The notes beneath the pieces are model-generated. The model was not told the DNA's origin. It made no database searches and saw only the letters and a program-made list of their open reading frames with translations. 64,000 nt of DNA from positions 1 through 64,000 of the forward strand of contig JAJDTI010000148.1 of assembly GCA_022827245.1 (NCBI GenBank), given 5' to 3'. Numbering within the stretch: position 1 is the stretch's first letter; every line of letters starts with the position of its first letter. Made by a program: the position numbers and the translations under genes. Shown here piece after piece: positions 43,203 to 51,870 of the stretch. This DNA comes from Pseudomonadales bacterium (GTDB lineage: Bacteria; Pseudomonadota; Gammaproteobacteria; Pseudomonadales; Azotimanducaceae).

Positions 43203-43601
43203 CTAACCCGCTCTCTGCTCTGGGCTGAGGCCAGCAAGCCACTTCAGCAGCACCGCCGGCAACCGTTTCAGCGTTTCCGACCGCGGGTCGACCTCGAAGC
43301 CGCCGGACTCCAGTGCCGTCACGCCAAGGAGCGGTTCCGCGCCCTCCTCGCCGTACACGACCGTTCCACCGACGCGCTCCCCCTCGAACTCGATTTCGGC
43401 GACGGTGATGTCCAGGGACTGTCGCCGGCCATCGGCCAGCGTGTACTCCCGGCTCCCGCGCGGCCGCAGTCCCACCGCCTCCAGGTGCCGCCGCGGCACG
43501 AGCGAATCGTAGGCGCCGGTGTCGACCAGGAACGGCGCGGTCCACGTCCGGCCGGGTGCGGCCGGATTCCGGATCGTGACGTCGACGTAAGTTGCGCCCA
43601 T
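43203..43601 (-). CDS. Retropepsin-like aspartic protease
   Basis: A 132-residue clan-AA aspartic protease. The active-site loop is PFLVDTGAYDSLVPR (D-T-G), close to residue 31, followed by VAEIEFEGERVGGTVVYG and the second conserved hydrophobic-GG segment EPLLGVTALESGGFEVDP. Enzymes of this type act as homodimers, like retroviral proteases. ATG 43601 begins MGATYVDVTIRNP; an ATG three codons earlier is possible. Bacterial members of this size are often paired with small neighbouring genes; here the coiled-coil membrane protein follows directly. Substrate unknown. Confidence 0.85.
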   Translation of the reverse strand: MGATYVDVTIRNPAAPGRTWTAPFLVDTGAYDSLVPRRHLEAVGLRPRGSREYTLADGRRQSLDITVAEIEFEGERVGGTVVYGEEGAEPLLGVTALESGGFEVDPRSETLKRLPAVLLKWLAGLSPEQRAG

Positions 43602-43775
43602 CTGGAGCAAATGTGTCTCTCGGGTGCCGCGTCGAGGTGCCTCGTCACCCCGCGCGTTCGGGGTCCATTCTACCGGCTGCGCGGGGCGGGGGAAGCCGCG
43701 GCCTGTGCGTTCCGACCCCGTGACTGCGTAGGAAATCGCTGTTCCGTAGCGTGCGCCATCAAACGTGTCGCCGCG

Positions 43776-45203
43776 CTACCAGGTATCGATCGGGTGCTTC
43801 TTCCGTGCTCGTGCCATCGGCTTGCCGAAGAGCCTGAGCAGGCGTTCGACCCGCTCACGCGTCTCGCGCGGTGCGATCACGTCGTCGAACGCGTTGTGAT
43901 CGGCGACCGCGGAGTAGCCGTCGCGGCGGCCGATCTCGACGCCGGGCCAACCGAGGCGCAGCGCCGGCACGCCGCGCGTTGTCGAGACGCCGGTCATCAG
44001 CGCCGGCCCGAGGCCCCGGCCACGCCGGACCTGCACACTCACCAGCGGCACCGTGCGTTGCTGGTGGGCGACGAGCGGGCGGGCGTGCCAGCGCGTCAGG
44101 CCGGGCTCGACGACGGGGGTCTGTCCCTTCAGGTCCCAGTTCGCTACGCAGCCCGGTGTGTCGATGAGCGCCAGCATCGGGTACTCGTACGCGTTGCAGA
44201 GTTCCACGAACCGGGCGATCTTGGTGGCGGCGTGGTGGTCGATCGCGCCGTCGTCGACGAGCGGCTGGTTCGCCAGCACTCCGACGGCGCGGCCGCCGAT
44301 CCGCGCGAGACAGGTCAGCAGCGCGGGCGCGAACCGGGGACGCAGTTCAAAGACGCTGCCCGCATCGCAGACCGCGCGGACGATCCCGTGCATGTCGCAG
44401 GACGCATCCGCGTCCGGGGCGAGCGCATCCAGATCGACGTCGGGCGCCGCGCCCTCGTCGCGCTCGTTGTCGTAGTAGGAGAGATACCGCTTCGCCGCCG
44501 CAACGGCAGCCGCTTCGTCCTCCACCAGGAGGTCGATGCCGCCGGCGCGTTCGTGCATCTCGGAGCCCGCGAGTTCGTTCGGCGTGAGGCGGTGGCCGAG
44601 CGCGGCTTCCACCATGGGAGGTCCGCCCATGCCGATGGACGAGCCCGGCGTGCTGATCAGGAAGTCCGAGAATCCGGCGAGGCTCGCGTGACCCGCGAAC
44701 GAGGGCCCCGAGACGATGGCCACGACCGGCGCCCAGCCCGACAGTTCCGATACACCGTCCAGGAAGGAGAACCGCCCGATGGGTCCGCTGGTCTCGACGT
44801 GACCCATCCCGCTGCGCGGGTGGCCTGCGCGGCTGCCGCCGCCGTCGACGAACAGCACCAGCGGCCAGCGCTGATCGTACGCGAGCGCGCACAACCGGCC
44901 GAGGCGTCCCGCTCCGTAGCCGCCGCCGTGATCGGTGTAGTCCGTGGACGAGGCGACGACGGGACGGCCATCCACGGTTCCGACGAAATCCACGCCGCCC
45001 GCTTCCGGCACCCACTCGCCTTCCGCGCTCCTTGCCGCGATGCTGCCGTACTCGACCTCGGAGTCGGCGTCGAGCAACAGCCCGATGCGCTCGCGCGCGG
45101 TGAGTTTCCCCGTGCCGTGCACGCGCGTGACGATGTCCGGGCGCGCCGCATCGCGCAGCCGGCCGCGCGCCTCTTCCAGGTTCCGGATGTCGTCGGGTTT
45201 CAT
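43776..45203 (-). CDS. Acyl-CoA carboxylase carboxyltransferase (beta) subunit, copy 1
   Basis: A 475-residue carboxyltransferase of the propionyl/methylmalonyl/acetyl-CoA family. It has the N-terminal GTGKLTARERIGLLLD, an oxyanion-forming GPSFAGHASLAGFSDF region, the biotin-site MGGPPMVEAALG, and the C-terminal ALIDTPGC...VQVRRGRGLG and REKRERVERLLRL-like end. A biotin carboxylase and carrier subunit would normally be required, but none is in the window. Its start overlaps the stop of copy 2 by one base (TGATG), so the two are coupled. Two different copies in a row may form a hetero-oligomer or act on two acyl-CoAs. It is shorter than the typical 510-530 residues. Confidence 0.85.
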   Translation of the reverse strand: MKPDDIRNLEEARGRLRDAARPDIVTRVHGTGKLTARERIGLLLDADSEVEYGSIAARSAEGEWVPEAGGVDFVGTVDGRPVVASSTDYTDHGGGYGAGRLGRLCALAYDQRWPLVLFVDGGGSRAGHPRSGMGHVETSGPIGRFSFLDGVSELSGWAPVVAIVSGPSFAGHASLAGFSDFLISTPGSSIGMGGPPMVEAALGHRLTPNELAGSEMHERAGGIDLLVEDEAAAVAAAKRYLSYYDNERDEGAAPDVDLDALAPDADASCDMHGIVRAVCDAGSVFELRPRFAPALLTCLARIGGRAVGVLANQPLVDDGAIDHHAATKIARFVELCNAYEYPMLALIDTPGCVANWDLKGQTPVVEPGLTRWHARPLVAHQQRTVPLVSVQVRRGRGLGPALMTGVSTTRGVPALRLGWPGVEIGRRDGYSAVADHNAFDDVIAPRETRERVERLLRLFGKPMARARKKHPIDTW

Positions 45204-46579
45204 CAGCGCGGGTCGATCGGGTGCTTCTTGACGGAGCTCCGCTCGCGCGGGAGCCGGCGCAGCATGGCGGCTATGATCGGGCGGGTCTCGGCGGGCTCGA
45301 CGATGTCGTCGAACTGGTAGCTGCGCCCGGCCCGGAGTCCCGACGCCGCGTCGCGCATGCGTTCCGCGTAGCCGTCGCGGATGGCCATGGCTTCCTCACG
45401 CGTCGCGGCCGCCAGGATCTCCTTGCGCTTCACGAGATAGGCGGCGCCCTCGAGGGACATGCCGCCGGACTCGACGGACGGCCAGGCGAGACGCATCTCC
45501 GGCACCCGGCGCGCCGCCCCCCAGCCGGACATGGCGAACGGGCCCAGGCCGTACGCCTTGCGTATCTGCACCGAGTAGAGCGGCACGGTACGGTGGTGCA
45601 GTGCCGCGAGGGGCCGCGCGTGATGGCGCGCGATGCCCTCGCGCTCCGCCTGCGGACCCACCATGTAGCCCGGATTGTCGACGAAACTCACGATCGGATA
45701 GTCGTAGGCGTCGCAGAGTTCGACGAACCGCGCCGCCTTGTCCGCCGCAGCGGCGTCGATGGCCCCGGCGAGCGGGGACTTCGGTTGGTTGGCGTAGATC
45801 CCGACCGTGCGCCCCTCCAGGCGCGCGAGCGCGGTGAGCATGGAGCGGCCCCAGGACGGGCCCAGCTCCAGCACGCTCTCCGCATCCGCGAAAGCGGCGA
45901 CGATCCCGCGCATGTCGTAGGGACGGCGGCGGTTGTCCGGGACGATGTCGGCGATACGATCCGCATCGTCCGCCGGCTCTCCGGCGACATGCTCGACCAG
46001 GTAGAAGCGCAGGTAGCGGCGCGCGGTGGCGACGGCTTCCGCTTCGTCCTCCACCAGCACGTCGACATCGCCGGTCCTGGCGTAGTCGGCGGCTCCGCGA
46101 ACGTGTCCGCCCTGGGTACCGAACCGCGCCGCCCCGGTCGCGATCACGAGGTCGGACAGCATGGCGATGCCGGCGTGGCCGTCGACGGCCGTCCCGCTCG
46201 CCACCGCGATGGTGGGCGCCCATCCGTTGAGTTCGGCGAGGCCGTCGTAGAGTTCGAACCGTCCCCGCGGAGTGACCGCGATCGGCGGAGGCGGCAACGG
46301 ATCGTCGAGCCGCGCGCCGCCGCCATCGACGAAGCAGACGAACGGCCAGCGATGCTCCACCGCCAGGTAGAGGAGCTTCGCCATCTTGCGCTGGTTGCGG
46401 TCGCTCTGGGTGCCCTCCAGCACGCGCTCGTCATAGCTCGCACCCAGCACCGGCTGGCCGTGCACCAGGCCGACCCCCGCCACCAGTCCATCGCCATACG
46501 CGTCGTCCCGGGGATCGGTCGTGGCCCCGGCCAGCTCGCCGTACTCGATGAAGCTCGCCGCGTCGAACAGTGCCGTCAT
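45203..46579 (-). CDS. Acyl-CoA carboxylase carboxyltransferase (beta) subunit, copy 2; start codon unclear
   Basis: A second carboxyltransferase, about 458 residues from ATG 46579. The frame stays open and homologous upstream to CTG 46696 (LLRQIAEARRRGRDDARAG then RGRLTARER), so the ATG at 46579 cuts off conserved N-terminal sequence; no ATG, GTG or TTG lies between the in-frame stop and 46696. The true start has been lost, or CTG is used. Key parts are present: FVCFVDGGGARLDD, GTAVDGHAGIAMLSD, SFVDNPGYMVGPQAEREG and YSVQIRKAYGLG. It overlaps copy 1 by one base. The disturbed start faces a truncated enoyl-CoA hydratase at 46748. Confidence 0.82.
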   Translation of the reverse strand: MTALFDAASFIEYGELAGATTDPRDDAYGDGLVAGVGLVHGQPVLGASYDERVLEGTQSDRNQRKMAKLLYLAVEHRWPFVCFVDGGGARLDDPLPPPPIAVTPRGRFELYDGLAELNGWAPTIAVASGTAVDGHAGIAMLSDLVIATGAARFGTQGGHVRGAADYARTGDVDVLVEDEAEAVATARRYLRFYLVEHVAGEPADDADRIADIVPDNRRRPYDMRGIVAAFADAESVLELGPSWGRSMLTALARLEGRTVGIYANQPKSPLAGAIDAAAADKAARFVELCDAYDYPIVSFVDNPGYMVGPQAEREGIARHHARPLAALHHRTVPLYSVQIRKAYGLGPFAMSGWGAARRVPEMRLAWPSVESGGMSLEGAAYLVKRKEILAAATREEAMAIRDGYAERMRDAASGLRAGRSYQFDDIVEPAETRPIIAAMLRRLPRERSSVKKHPIDPR

Positions 46580-46747
46580 GCGTTCCCGGGCGGTGAGCCG
46601 GCCCCGCCGGTGGACCGCCGCGACCGTCCCGGCGCGCGCGTCGTCGCGGCCGCGCCGGCGCGCCTCGGCGATCTGGCGTAGGAGTCGTTGTTCCAGGCGA
46701 TCTCTCCGGCGGGGAACACGTCCGATTCAGGGTATCACCCGACATAT

Positions 46748-47191
46748 GGGCTGTGGATCGCCCTGGACGCCGACATTCGTATCGCGACCGAAGACACGTC
46801 CTTCTGGCTGCCGGAGCCCCAATGGGGCATCGCGACCATCCCGGCCGCGTGGTTCCCCAAGATCATGCCGTGGGCCATCGCCTCCGAACTCCTCCTCATG
46901 GCCGGGCGGGTGGACGCCCGGCGGGCCTACGAGGTCGGGATGATCAACCGGATCGTACCGGCGGACCGGCTGATGGAGGAAGCGGAGCGGATCGCCCGAC
47001 GGTTCTGCGAGTTGAGTCCCGCGGCGGTGCAGGGCATGAAGGAGTCCATGGTCAAGGCGTCGTCGCTGGACTACCGGGCGCTGGACCAGATCACCCAGCA
47101 CGTGCAGACCCGGGTGATGAACTCCGAGGACCGCCGCGAAGGGGCGCGGGCGTTCCGGGAGAAGCGCCAGGGGACGTGGCCCGGGAGATGA
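46748..47191 (+). pseudogene. Enoyl-CoA hydratase/isomerase, N-terminally truncated
   Basis: Homology begins abruptly at WIALDADIRIATEDTSFWLPEPQWG, which corresponds to the middle of a crotonase (after the first oxyanion loop and the GGG turn). The C-terminal part, FPKIMPWAIASELLLMAGRVDARRAYEVGMINRIVPADRL through RREGARAFREKRQG, is intact. A full enzyme is about 260 residues; only about 148 remain, and the N-terminal substrate and catalytic segments are gone. The upstream TTG at 46688 in this frame reads into unrelated sequence. It stands head-to-head with the start-defective carboxyltransferase, so the junction is probably a deletion or rearrangement scar. Confidence 0.75.
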
Positions 47192-47271
47192 CGCTCGCGT
47201 GGCGTCCCTGCACGTCCGCCCCGGCTCTTCCGGTGTAGACTGCTACCGCGTCCACCCGTCACGGGGCCCAC

Positions 47272-48648
47272 ATGAACGCCAGGTCCGGCGTCGTCACCGA
47301 GCTCAAGCTGTTCAGCACGCTCGGCGTGCCGATCATCCTCACGCAGCTCTCGCAGATGGGGATCGGGGTGATCGACGCCATCATGGCGGGCCGGGTCAGC
47401 CCGACGGATCTCGCCGGCGTGGCGCTCGGCGGCAACTTCTACTTTCCGCCGGTGGTCCTGCTGTCCGGGGTGGCGATGGCCGTCACGCCCATGATTTCCC
47501 AGATGCACGGCGCCGGAAAGGAGGCGGGCGGCGGCGCCGTGGTGCGCCAGGCCCTGTGGGTCGCCGTCGGTGGCGGCGTGCTCACGATGTGGCTCATGCA
47601 GGAGTTCGGCGAAGCGGGCTACCGCCTGATCGGCGTCGACGAGGCCGCCATCCCGGTCGCCACCGCGTACCTCACCTACATGAGCTACGGCGTCGTGCCG
47701 GCGCTCGCCTTCTTCGTGTTGCGCTACCTCTGCGAAGGGCTGTCCTGGACCACGCCGTCGATGGTCGTGGCCTTCGGGGGACTGCTGCTCAAGCTGCCCC
47801 TCAACTACCTGTTCGTCTACGGGGGCCTCGGCATCCCCGCGATGGGCGGCGCCGGCTGCGGCATCGCCACCAGCATCGTGATGTGGTTCCAGCTCCTCGC
47901 CATGATCTTCATCGTGCGGTACTCGCGCGTGCAGCGCGCGGGCGCCTTTTCGCAGTTCTCGCTGCCGGACTTCAGCGTCATCTGGCGGCTCGTCAAGCTC
48001 GGCCTGCCGATCGGCGTGACGATGTTCTTCGAGGGCACGGTGTTCTCGATCGTGACGCTCCTCATCGGGCGCATCAGCGTCGAGGCGGTGGCGGCGCACC
48101 AGATCGTCTTCAACGTCGGCAGCGTCACGTCGATGATCCCGGTCGCCCTCGGCGTCGCGGCGACCATCCGCGCCGGCTACAACGTGGGCGCGAAGGACTA
48201 CCCCGGCGCCCGCCGCTCCGTCTACACCGCCCTCGGCGCCGCCCTGTCGTTCGCCTTCCTCGCCGCCAGCGTCCTGCTGCTCTTCCGCGAGACCATCGCC
48301 GGGTTCTACACGACCGACGCCGGCGTCCTCGCGACCGCCTCCGCGCTCCTGATCATCCTCGCCCTCTACCAGTTCGTGGACGACACGCAGACCACGGCGA
48401 TCGGTTGCCTGCGCGGCTACAAGGACGTGCGCATCCCGATGATCATGGTGCTGATCGCCCACTGGGGCATCGGGATCCCGGTCGGAAGCGTGCTGGGCTA
48501 CGGCCTGTTCGGGGTGGAGCCATGGGGCGTCGCCGGGTTCTGGTGGGGACTCATCATCGGGTTCGGGGTTTCGACTACCATCCTGAACACCAGGCTCGCC
48601 ATCATCTCCCGAAGCCAACGGCGCATCGAGCGCTATGCGGAAGCCTGA
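47272..48648 (+). CDS. MATE-family efflux transporter
   Basis: A 458-residue multidrug and toxin extrusion protein with twelve hydrophobic helices in two homologous halves. Typical segments are LGVPIILTQLSQMGIGVIDAIMAGR at the start, GLGIPAMGGAGCGIATSIVMW midway, and RYSRVQRAGAFSQFSLPDF leading to the second half, which contains SVEAVAAHQIVFNVGSVTSMIPVALGVAATIRAGYNVGAKDYPGARR. It should export organic cations or drugs in exchange for Na+ or H+. ATG 47272. The PhyH gene follows after 27 bases. Confidence 0.92.
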   Translation: MNARSGVVTELKLFSTLGVPIILTQLSQMGIGVIDAIMAGRVSPTDLAGVALGGNFYFPPVVLLSGVAMAVTPMISQMHGAGKEAGGGAVVRQALWVAVGGGVLTMWLMQEFGEAGYRLIGVDEAAIPVATAYLTYMSYGVVPALAFFVLRYLCEGLSWTTPSMVVAFGGLLLKLPLNYLFVYGGLGIPAMGGAGCGIATSIVMWFQLLAMIFIVRYSRVQRAGAFSQFSLPDFSVIWRLVKLGLPIGVTMFFEGTVFSIVTLLIGRISVEAVAAHQIVFNVGSVTSMIPVALGVAATIRAGYNVGAKDYPGARRSVYTALGAALSFAFLAASVLLLFRETIAGFYTTDAGVLATASALLIILALYQFVDDTQTTAIGCLRGYKDVRIPMIMVLIAHWGIGIPVGSVLGYGLFGVEPWGVAGFWWGLIIGFGVSTTILNTRLAIISRSQRRIERYAEA

Positions 48649-48675
48649 CCGGGACGTCATGCAGGAGGTACCCCC

Positions 48676-49545
48676 GTGAACACGGCCGTCACCCCGGGAA
48701 CACGCCACGAAATCGTGCACGTCGGTCCGGGGACGCCCGTCGAAGACATGCTCGCGATCTACCGGCGCGACGGCGTGCTGATCGTGGACGGACTCGCGGA
48801 CGAAGACACCGTCGCCGCGCTCCGCAGCGAGCTGCGAGGCCCCGTCGAGCAGGCCGCTACCCACGACGGGTTCCTCGGCGGTCGAACCGCACGGGCGGGC
48901 GCACTCATCGCCGAGGTCCCGGCCTGCCGGCCGCTGGCGATGCACCCCGTGATCCTGGAGTTGCTCGACGGCATCTTCGGCCGCAGATCGAGGTTCCAGG
49001 TGAACGCGACCCAGGCCATCGCGGTGTATCCCGGCGAGGCCGCCCAGATGCTGCACCGCGACCGCTGGGTCTGGCGGGCCCTCCCGCTGACGCCCGACTT
49101 CGAGTGCGTCGTCAACTGCATCTGGGCCGTCGACAACTTCACCGCGTCGGCGGGCGCCACCCGCATCGTCCCGCGCAGCTTGGATCTCCCCGACCCGCAG
49201 GACCCGCGCGGCAACGAGGACGGCGAACTCGTGCTGCCCGACGGCACCACGGTATCGAGTCACGGGGCGGTCCCCGCCGAGATGTCGGACGGCGCGGTGG
49301 TGATCTACAGCGGGGCGACGTACCACGGCGCGGGGGCGAACGACAGCGGCCTGCCCCGTCTGGGCATGGCCCTCGCGTACGCCTCCGTCGCCCTCCGGCA
49401 GGAAGAGAACCAGTACCTGGTCGTGCCCCCGGAGGTCGCCCGGGAACTCCCCGAGACGCTGCAGAAGCTCGTTGGGTACGAACTCGGGCACTCCACCCTC
49501 GGGTTCGTGCAGGACATGCAGTCGCCGATGACGTTGCTGCGTTGA
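48676..49545 (+). CDS. Phytanoyl-CoA dioxygenase (PhyH) family protein
   Basis: A 289-residue Fe(II)/2-oxoglutarate oxygenase. The metal site is MLHRDRW (His, Asp) and the distal histidine is in YSGATYHGAGANDS. In between lie ASAGATRIVPRS and RLGMALAYASVALRQEENQYLV, typical of the family. GTG 48676 is the start, with AGGAGG about ten bases upstream. It lies 27 bases downstream of the MATE pump and 85 bases before the next PhyH gene on the same strand, so these may be cotranscribed. The substrate is unknown. Confidence 0.88.
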   Translation: MNTAVTPGTRHEIVHVGPGTPVEDMLAIYRRDGVLIVDGLADEDTVAALRSELRGPVEQAATHDGFLGGRTARAGALIAEVPACRPLAMHPVILELLDGIFGRRSRFQVNATQAIAVYPGEAAQMLHRDRWVWRALPLTPDFECVVNCIWAVDNFTASAGATRIVPRSLDLPDPQDPRGNEDGELVLPDGTTVSSHGAVPAEMSDGAVVIYSGATYHGAGANDSGLPRLGMALAYASVALRQEENQYLVVPPEVARELPETLQKLVGYELGHSTLGFVQDMQSPMTLLR

Positions 49546-49630
49546 TCCGGGGCGCTGGTCCTGCAGCAGCGTGCCAATCCGGGCCTGTTCGGGTAGCCTG
49601 AACCGCAAGTTGTGCGAGGACATTGTCGAA

Positions 49631-50539
49631 ATGAGCGAAGCGGAAGCCCTCCCGGAAGCAGCGCCGAAGGAAGTGACGGAGGAGATGCCGCAACCCGTCT
49701 TCGAGACACGGCAGCCGTTCGACCTGTCAGACGAGTTGCGGGCCCGGGTTGCGGAGTTCGATCTCGGCGACACGGTGGAGCACGTCAAGGAACACGGCTA
49801 CGGCTACGTTCACGATGCCGCGTCGCCGGAATTCGTCGCTCGGCTGCGCGAGACCATCATCCGGATCGCCCAGTCCAACGAGGCCGAGTCGGTGCTCGCG
49901 CGTCTCGGAGCGACGATGCTGCTGACGAAGGACCCCATCTTCGAGGAGGTGGTGGTCAATCCCAAGCTGCTGACGATGGTCGAGATCCTCTGCGGCAAGG
50001 GCGCCATGCTGTCGCAGGTCGCGGCCACCATCAAACCGAAGGCCACCGAACCGGGCGACGGCAAGGGCGGCCTGCACGCCGACCAGAACTGGACGCCGGC
50101 GCCGTTCCCGGTGCACAACCAGCTCGTGACGTTCTGCTGGGCCTGCGACGAGTTCAACGAGGCGGCCGGGTCGACCCGCGTCGTGCCCGGGTCCCACCGG
50201 GAGCGTCGTCACCCCAACCAGCGGGAAGTGGCCGAGGAACCGGGGGTCATCCACACCGAGTGCCCGGCCGGCTCGCTCGTGTTCTGGGACGGCTCCACGT
50301 GGCACAGCGGCGGCGCGCCAAGGACCGTGGACGGCGAGCGGGTGGTGCTGCACATCACGTACAGCCGCATGGCGATGCGCCCGGTCGAGTGCTACGACTT
50401 CCTGGACGAGGACTGGCTCGCCGACAAGCCCTGGGAAATGCGCGTCCTGCTCGGCCGCGAGGACTTCCTGAACACGCCGCAAGGCGGGTTCGCGCACGGC
50501 ATCAAGCTACCCCGGGCGATGAACTGGGCGAAGACGTAG
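49631..50539 (+). CDS. Phytanoyl-CoA dioxygenase (PhyH) family protein
   Basis: A 302-residue PhyH-family oxygenase. The metal-binding histidine and aspartate are in GLHADQNWTP, and the distal histidine is in WDGSTWHSGG. The segment AAGSTRVVPGSHRERRHPN carries the usual loop, and VPGSHxxxRHP with a basic tail is typical of bacterial members. ATG 49631 is preferred over the ATG at 49571. Direct neighbours on the same strand are the PhyH gene at 48676 and the transporter fragment at 50574. It is not closely similar to the gene just upstream, so recent duplication is unlikely. Confidence 0.88.
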   Translation: MSEAEALPEAAPKEVTEEMPQPVFETRQPFDLSDELRARVAEFDLGDTVEHVKEHGYGYVHDAASPEFVARLRETIIRIAQSNEAESVLARLGATMLLTKDPIFEEVVVNPKLLTMVEILCGKGAMLSQVAATIKPKATEPGDGKGGLHADQNWTPAPFPVHNQLVTFCWACDEFNEAAGSTRVVPGSHRERRHPNQREVAEEPGVIHTECPAGSLVFWDGSTWHSGGAPRTVDGERVVLHITYSRMAMRPVECYDFLDEDWLADKPWEMRVLLGREDFLNTPQGGFAHGIKLPRAMNWAKT

Positions 50540-50573
50540 GGCCGGCTCAAGGCCCCCGCGGGGCTCCCGGACG

Positions 50574-50804
50574 GTGACCGCGGGGACCGGCCCCACGCTC
50601 CGGCTCGACGCGTTCGGCGCCCTGATGGCGCTGGCAGCCTTCTATTCGGTCGTCCCGAGCGTGGTGAAGCTGAGCACGCTGCCGTTCCTGTGGACATATC
50701 CGCTCACCGAGGAACGCCAGGCGCGCATTCGGCGGCGTCTCGAGGCGAAGGCGGCACGGCTGGAGGCGACGCGTTCGAGCGGCTACGCAACCCGCGGCGC
50801 GTGA
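50574..50804 (+). pseudogene. C-terminal remnant of a GPH/MFS-type sugar transporter
   Basis: A 76-residue frame starting at GTG 50574. It contains one hydrophobic helix (FGALMALAAFYSVVPSVVKLSTLPFLWTYPL) followed by a charged tail ERQARIRRRLEAKAARLEA. This helix-plus-tail is what I recognise as the end of glycoside-pentoside-hexuronide transporters (helix 12, then a cytoplasmic charged tail). No upstream transporter sequence is found; the preceding 35 bases belong to the gap after the PhyH stop. It is therefore probably a remnant; a real small membrane protein is the alternative. Confidence 0.5.
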
Positions 50805-50821
50805 GGCCGTTCAGTCCACCG

Positions 50822-51760
50822 TCAGTCGTACCAGCCCGTCGCCATTCGCGCCATCTGGGTGTAGTCCGGTCCTTCCCGCTGCCAACCGTACGCGTCGTCG
50901 ACGGCCAGCAGGCGCTTGAACCGCTCGTCGTTAGCGTGCCGATCGAGCACTTCCCGCGGCACGACGTCCTTGTGGCGTTCTTGGGTCACGACGTGACTCC
51001 GCGCGAAATAGACCGCGAGGTTCATCCGAATGCCCGGGATCTGCCGTTCGAACGACCCATGCCAGGTGTGCCCGTGCCATACCACGCAATCGCCCGGCGC
51101 CAGATCCGCGGGCACCGCCGCGGGATTGCATTGCTCGGTCGACAGGCCCGACTCCAGGGGCGTCGGCTGGCGCGCGTACCTGTGGCTGCCCGGCACCAGC
51201 GCGGTCGCACCCGCTTCGCGGGTGTAAGGCGTCAACGCGTAGTTCACGTTGGCGGTCTGGGCGTGGGTGGCGAACGGCTGCGGTCCCCTCGTGTCCGCGT
51301 GCAATGCCACGATGCCGGTCGGGCCCGGGGCCTTGAAGTGGCAGCCGAGGCTGGACAGCACGCAGCTCTCGCCCACCAGGTAGCTCACGATGGCCAGGGG
51401 TTCCTCGGCCATCAGGATTTCTTCGAACACCGGGTCTTCGTAGAGCATGTAGTGCAGGTAGTCCATGCTGGCGCCCATGGAGCTCTGGAAGTCGGTGGCC
51501 GTTTCGATGTCGACGCGCTTCCCGGTGTTCTCCTCGACCCGGTTCAGCAGCGCGGTCCTGGCGCGCTCCACCTGATCCTCCGACAGCACCCCCCGGATGG
51601 TCGTGTAGCCCTGAGTATCGAGCTCGGTCAGGTTGTCGTTCAGGCCCAGTCGGTCGATCGTGGTCAAGGTGCGCGCCAGCGCCTGCTTGTCCAGGTCGTC
51701 CACGAACAGGCGCGACATCGTGTCCTGTTGGTCCGTGGATTCGGTCATTTGCTCAGACAT
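50822..51760 (-). CDS. Phytanoyl-CoA dioxygenase (PhyH) family protein
   Basis: A 312-residue PhyH oxygenase. The iron ligands are in ALHADTRGPQP (His, Asp) and VVWHGHTWHGSFER (His), with ATALVPGSHRYARQP between them. FEEILMAEEPLAIVSYLVGESCVLSSLGCHFK also matches the gene at 1022, so the two are likely related more closely to one another than to the two genes just upstream. ATG 51760 is chosen over 51787 because of better spacing. It is the last gene before the catabolic cluster, about 100 bases from the hydrolase stop codon. Confidence 0.88.
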   Translation of the reverse strand: MSEQMTESTDQQDTMSRLFVDDLDKQALARTLTTIDRLGLNDNLTELDTQGYTTIRGVLSEDQVERARTALLNRVEENTGKRVDIETATDFQSSMGASMDYLHYMLYEDPVFEEILMAEEPLAIVSYLVGESCVLSSLGCHFKAPGPTGIVALHADTRGPQPFATHAQTANVNYALTPYTREAGATALVPGSHRYARQPTPLESGLSTEQCNPAAVPADLAPGDCVVWHGHTWHGSFERQIPGIRMNLAVYFARSHVVTQERHKDVVPREVLDRHANDERFKRLLAVDDAYGWQREGPDYTQMARMATGWYD

Positions 51761-51846
51761 CGCCCACCCTCGTCTCGTTCCCAGCATGTTGAAGCCGATA
51801 CGATAGTACCGTCAACGGCGAGGTTGTCCACGTCCGCGACGCGGCA

Positions 51847-51870
51847 GGCGGGGACAAGCCCCGCCCTACA
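51847..51870. repeat. REP-like hairpin with ACAAG loop
   Basis: GGCGGGG and CCCCGCC form a 7-bp stem around ACAAG (51854-51858), followed by CTACA. It is the same motif as the hairpin at 36487-36512. Its CTA gives the TAG stop codon of the minus-strand hydrolase gene (51866-51868). Confidence 0.6.

Noticed and set aside
43485-45320. 611-residue plus-strand open frame
   Set aside because: Complementary to the carboxyltransferase and retropepsin genes and of shadow-type composition; high GC content leaves such antisense frames open.
50574-50804. Functional small transporter subunit
   Set aside because: The sequence matches only the last helix and tail of a much longer transporter, so a remnant is the simpler reading, though a real small protein is not excluded.
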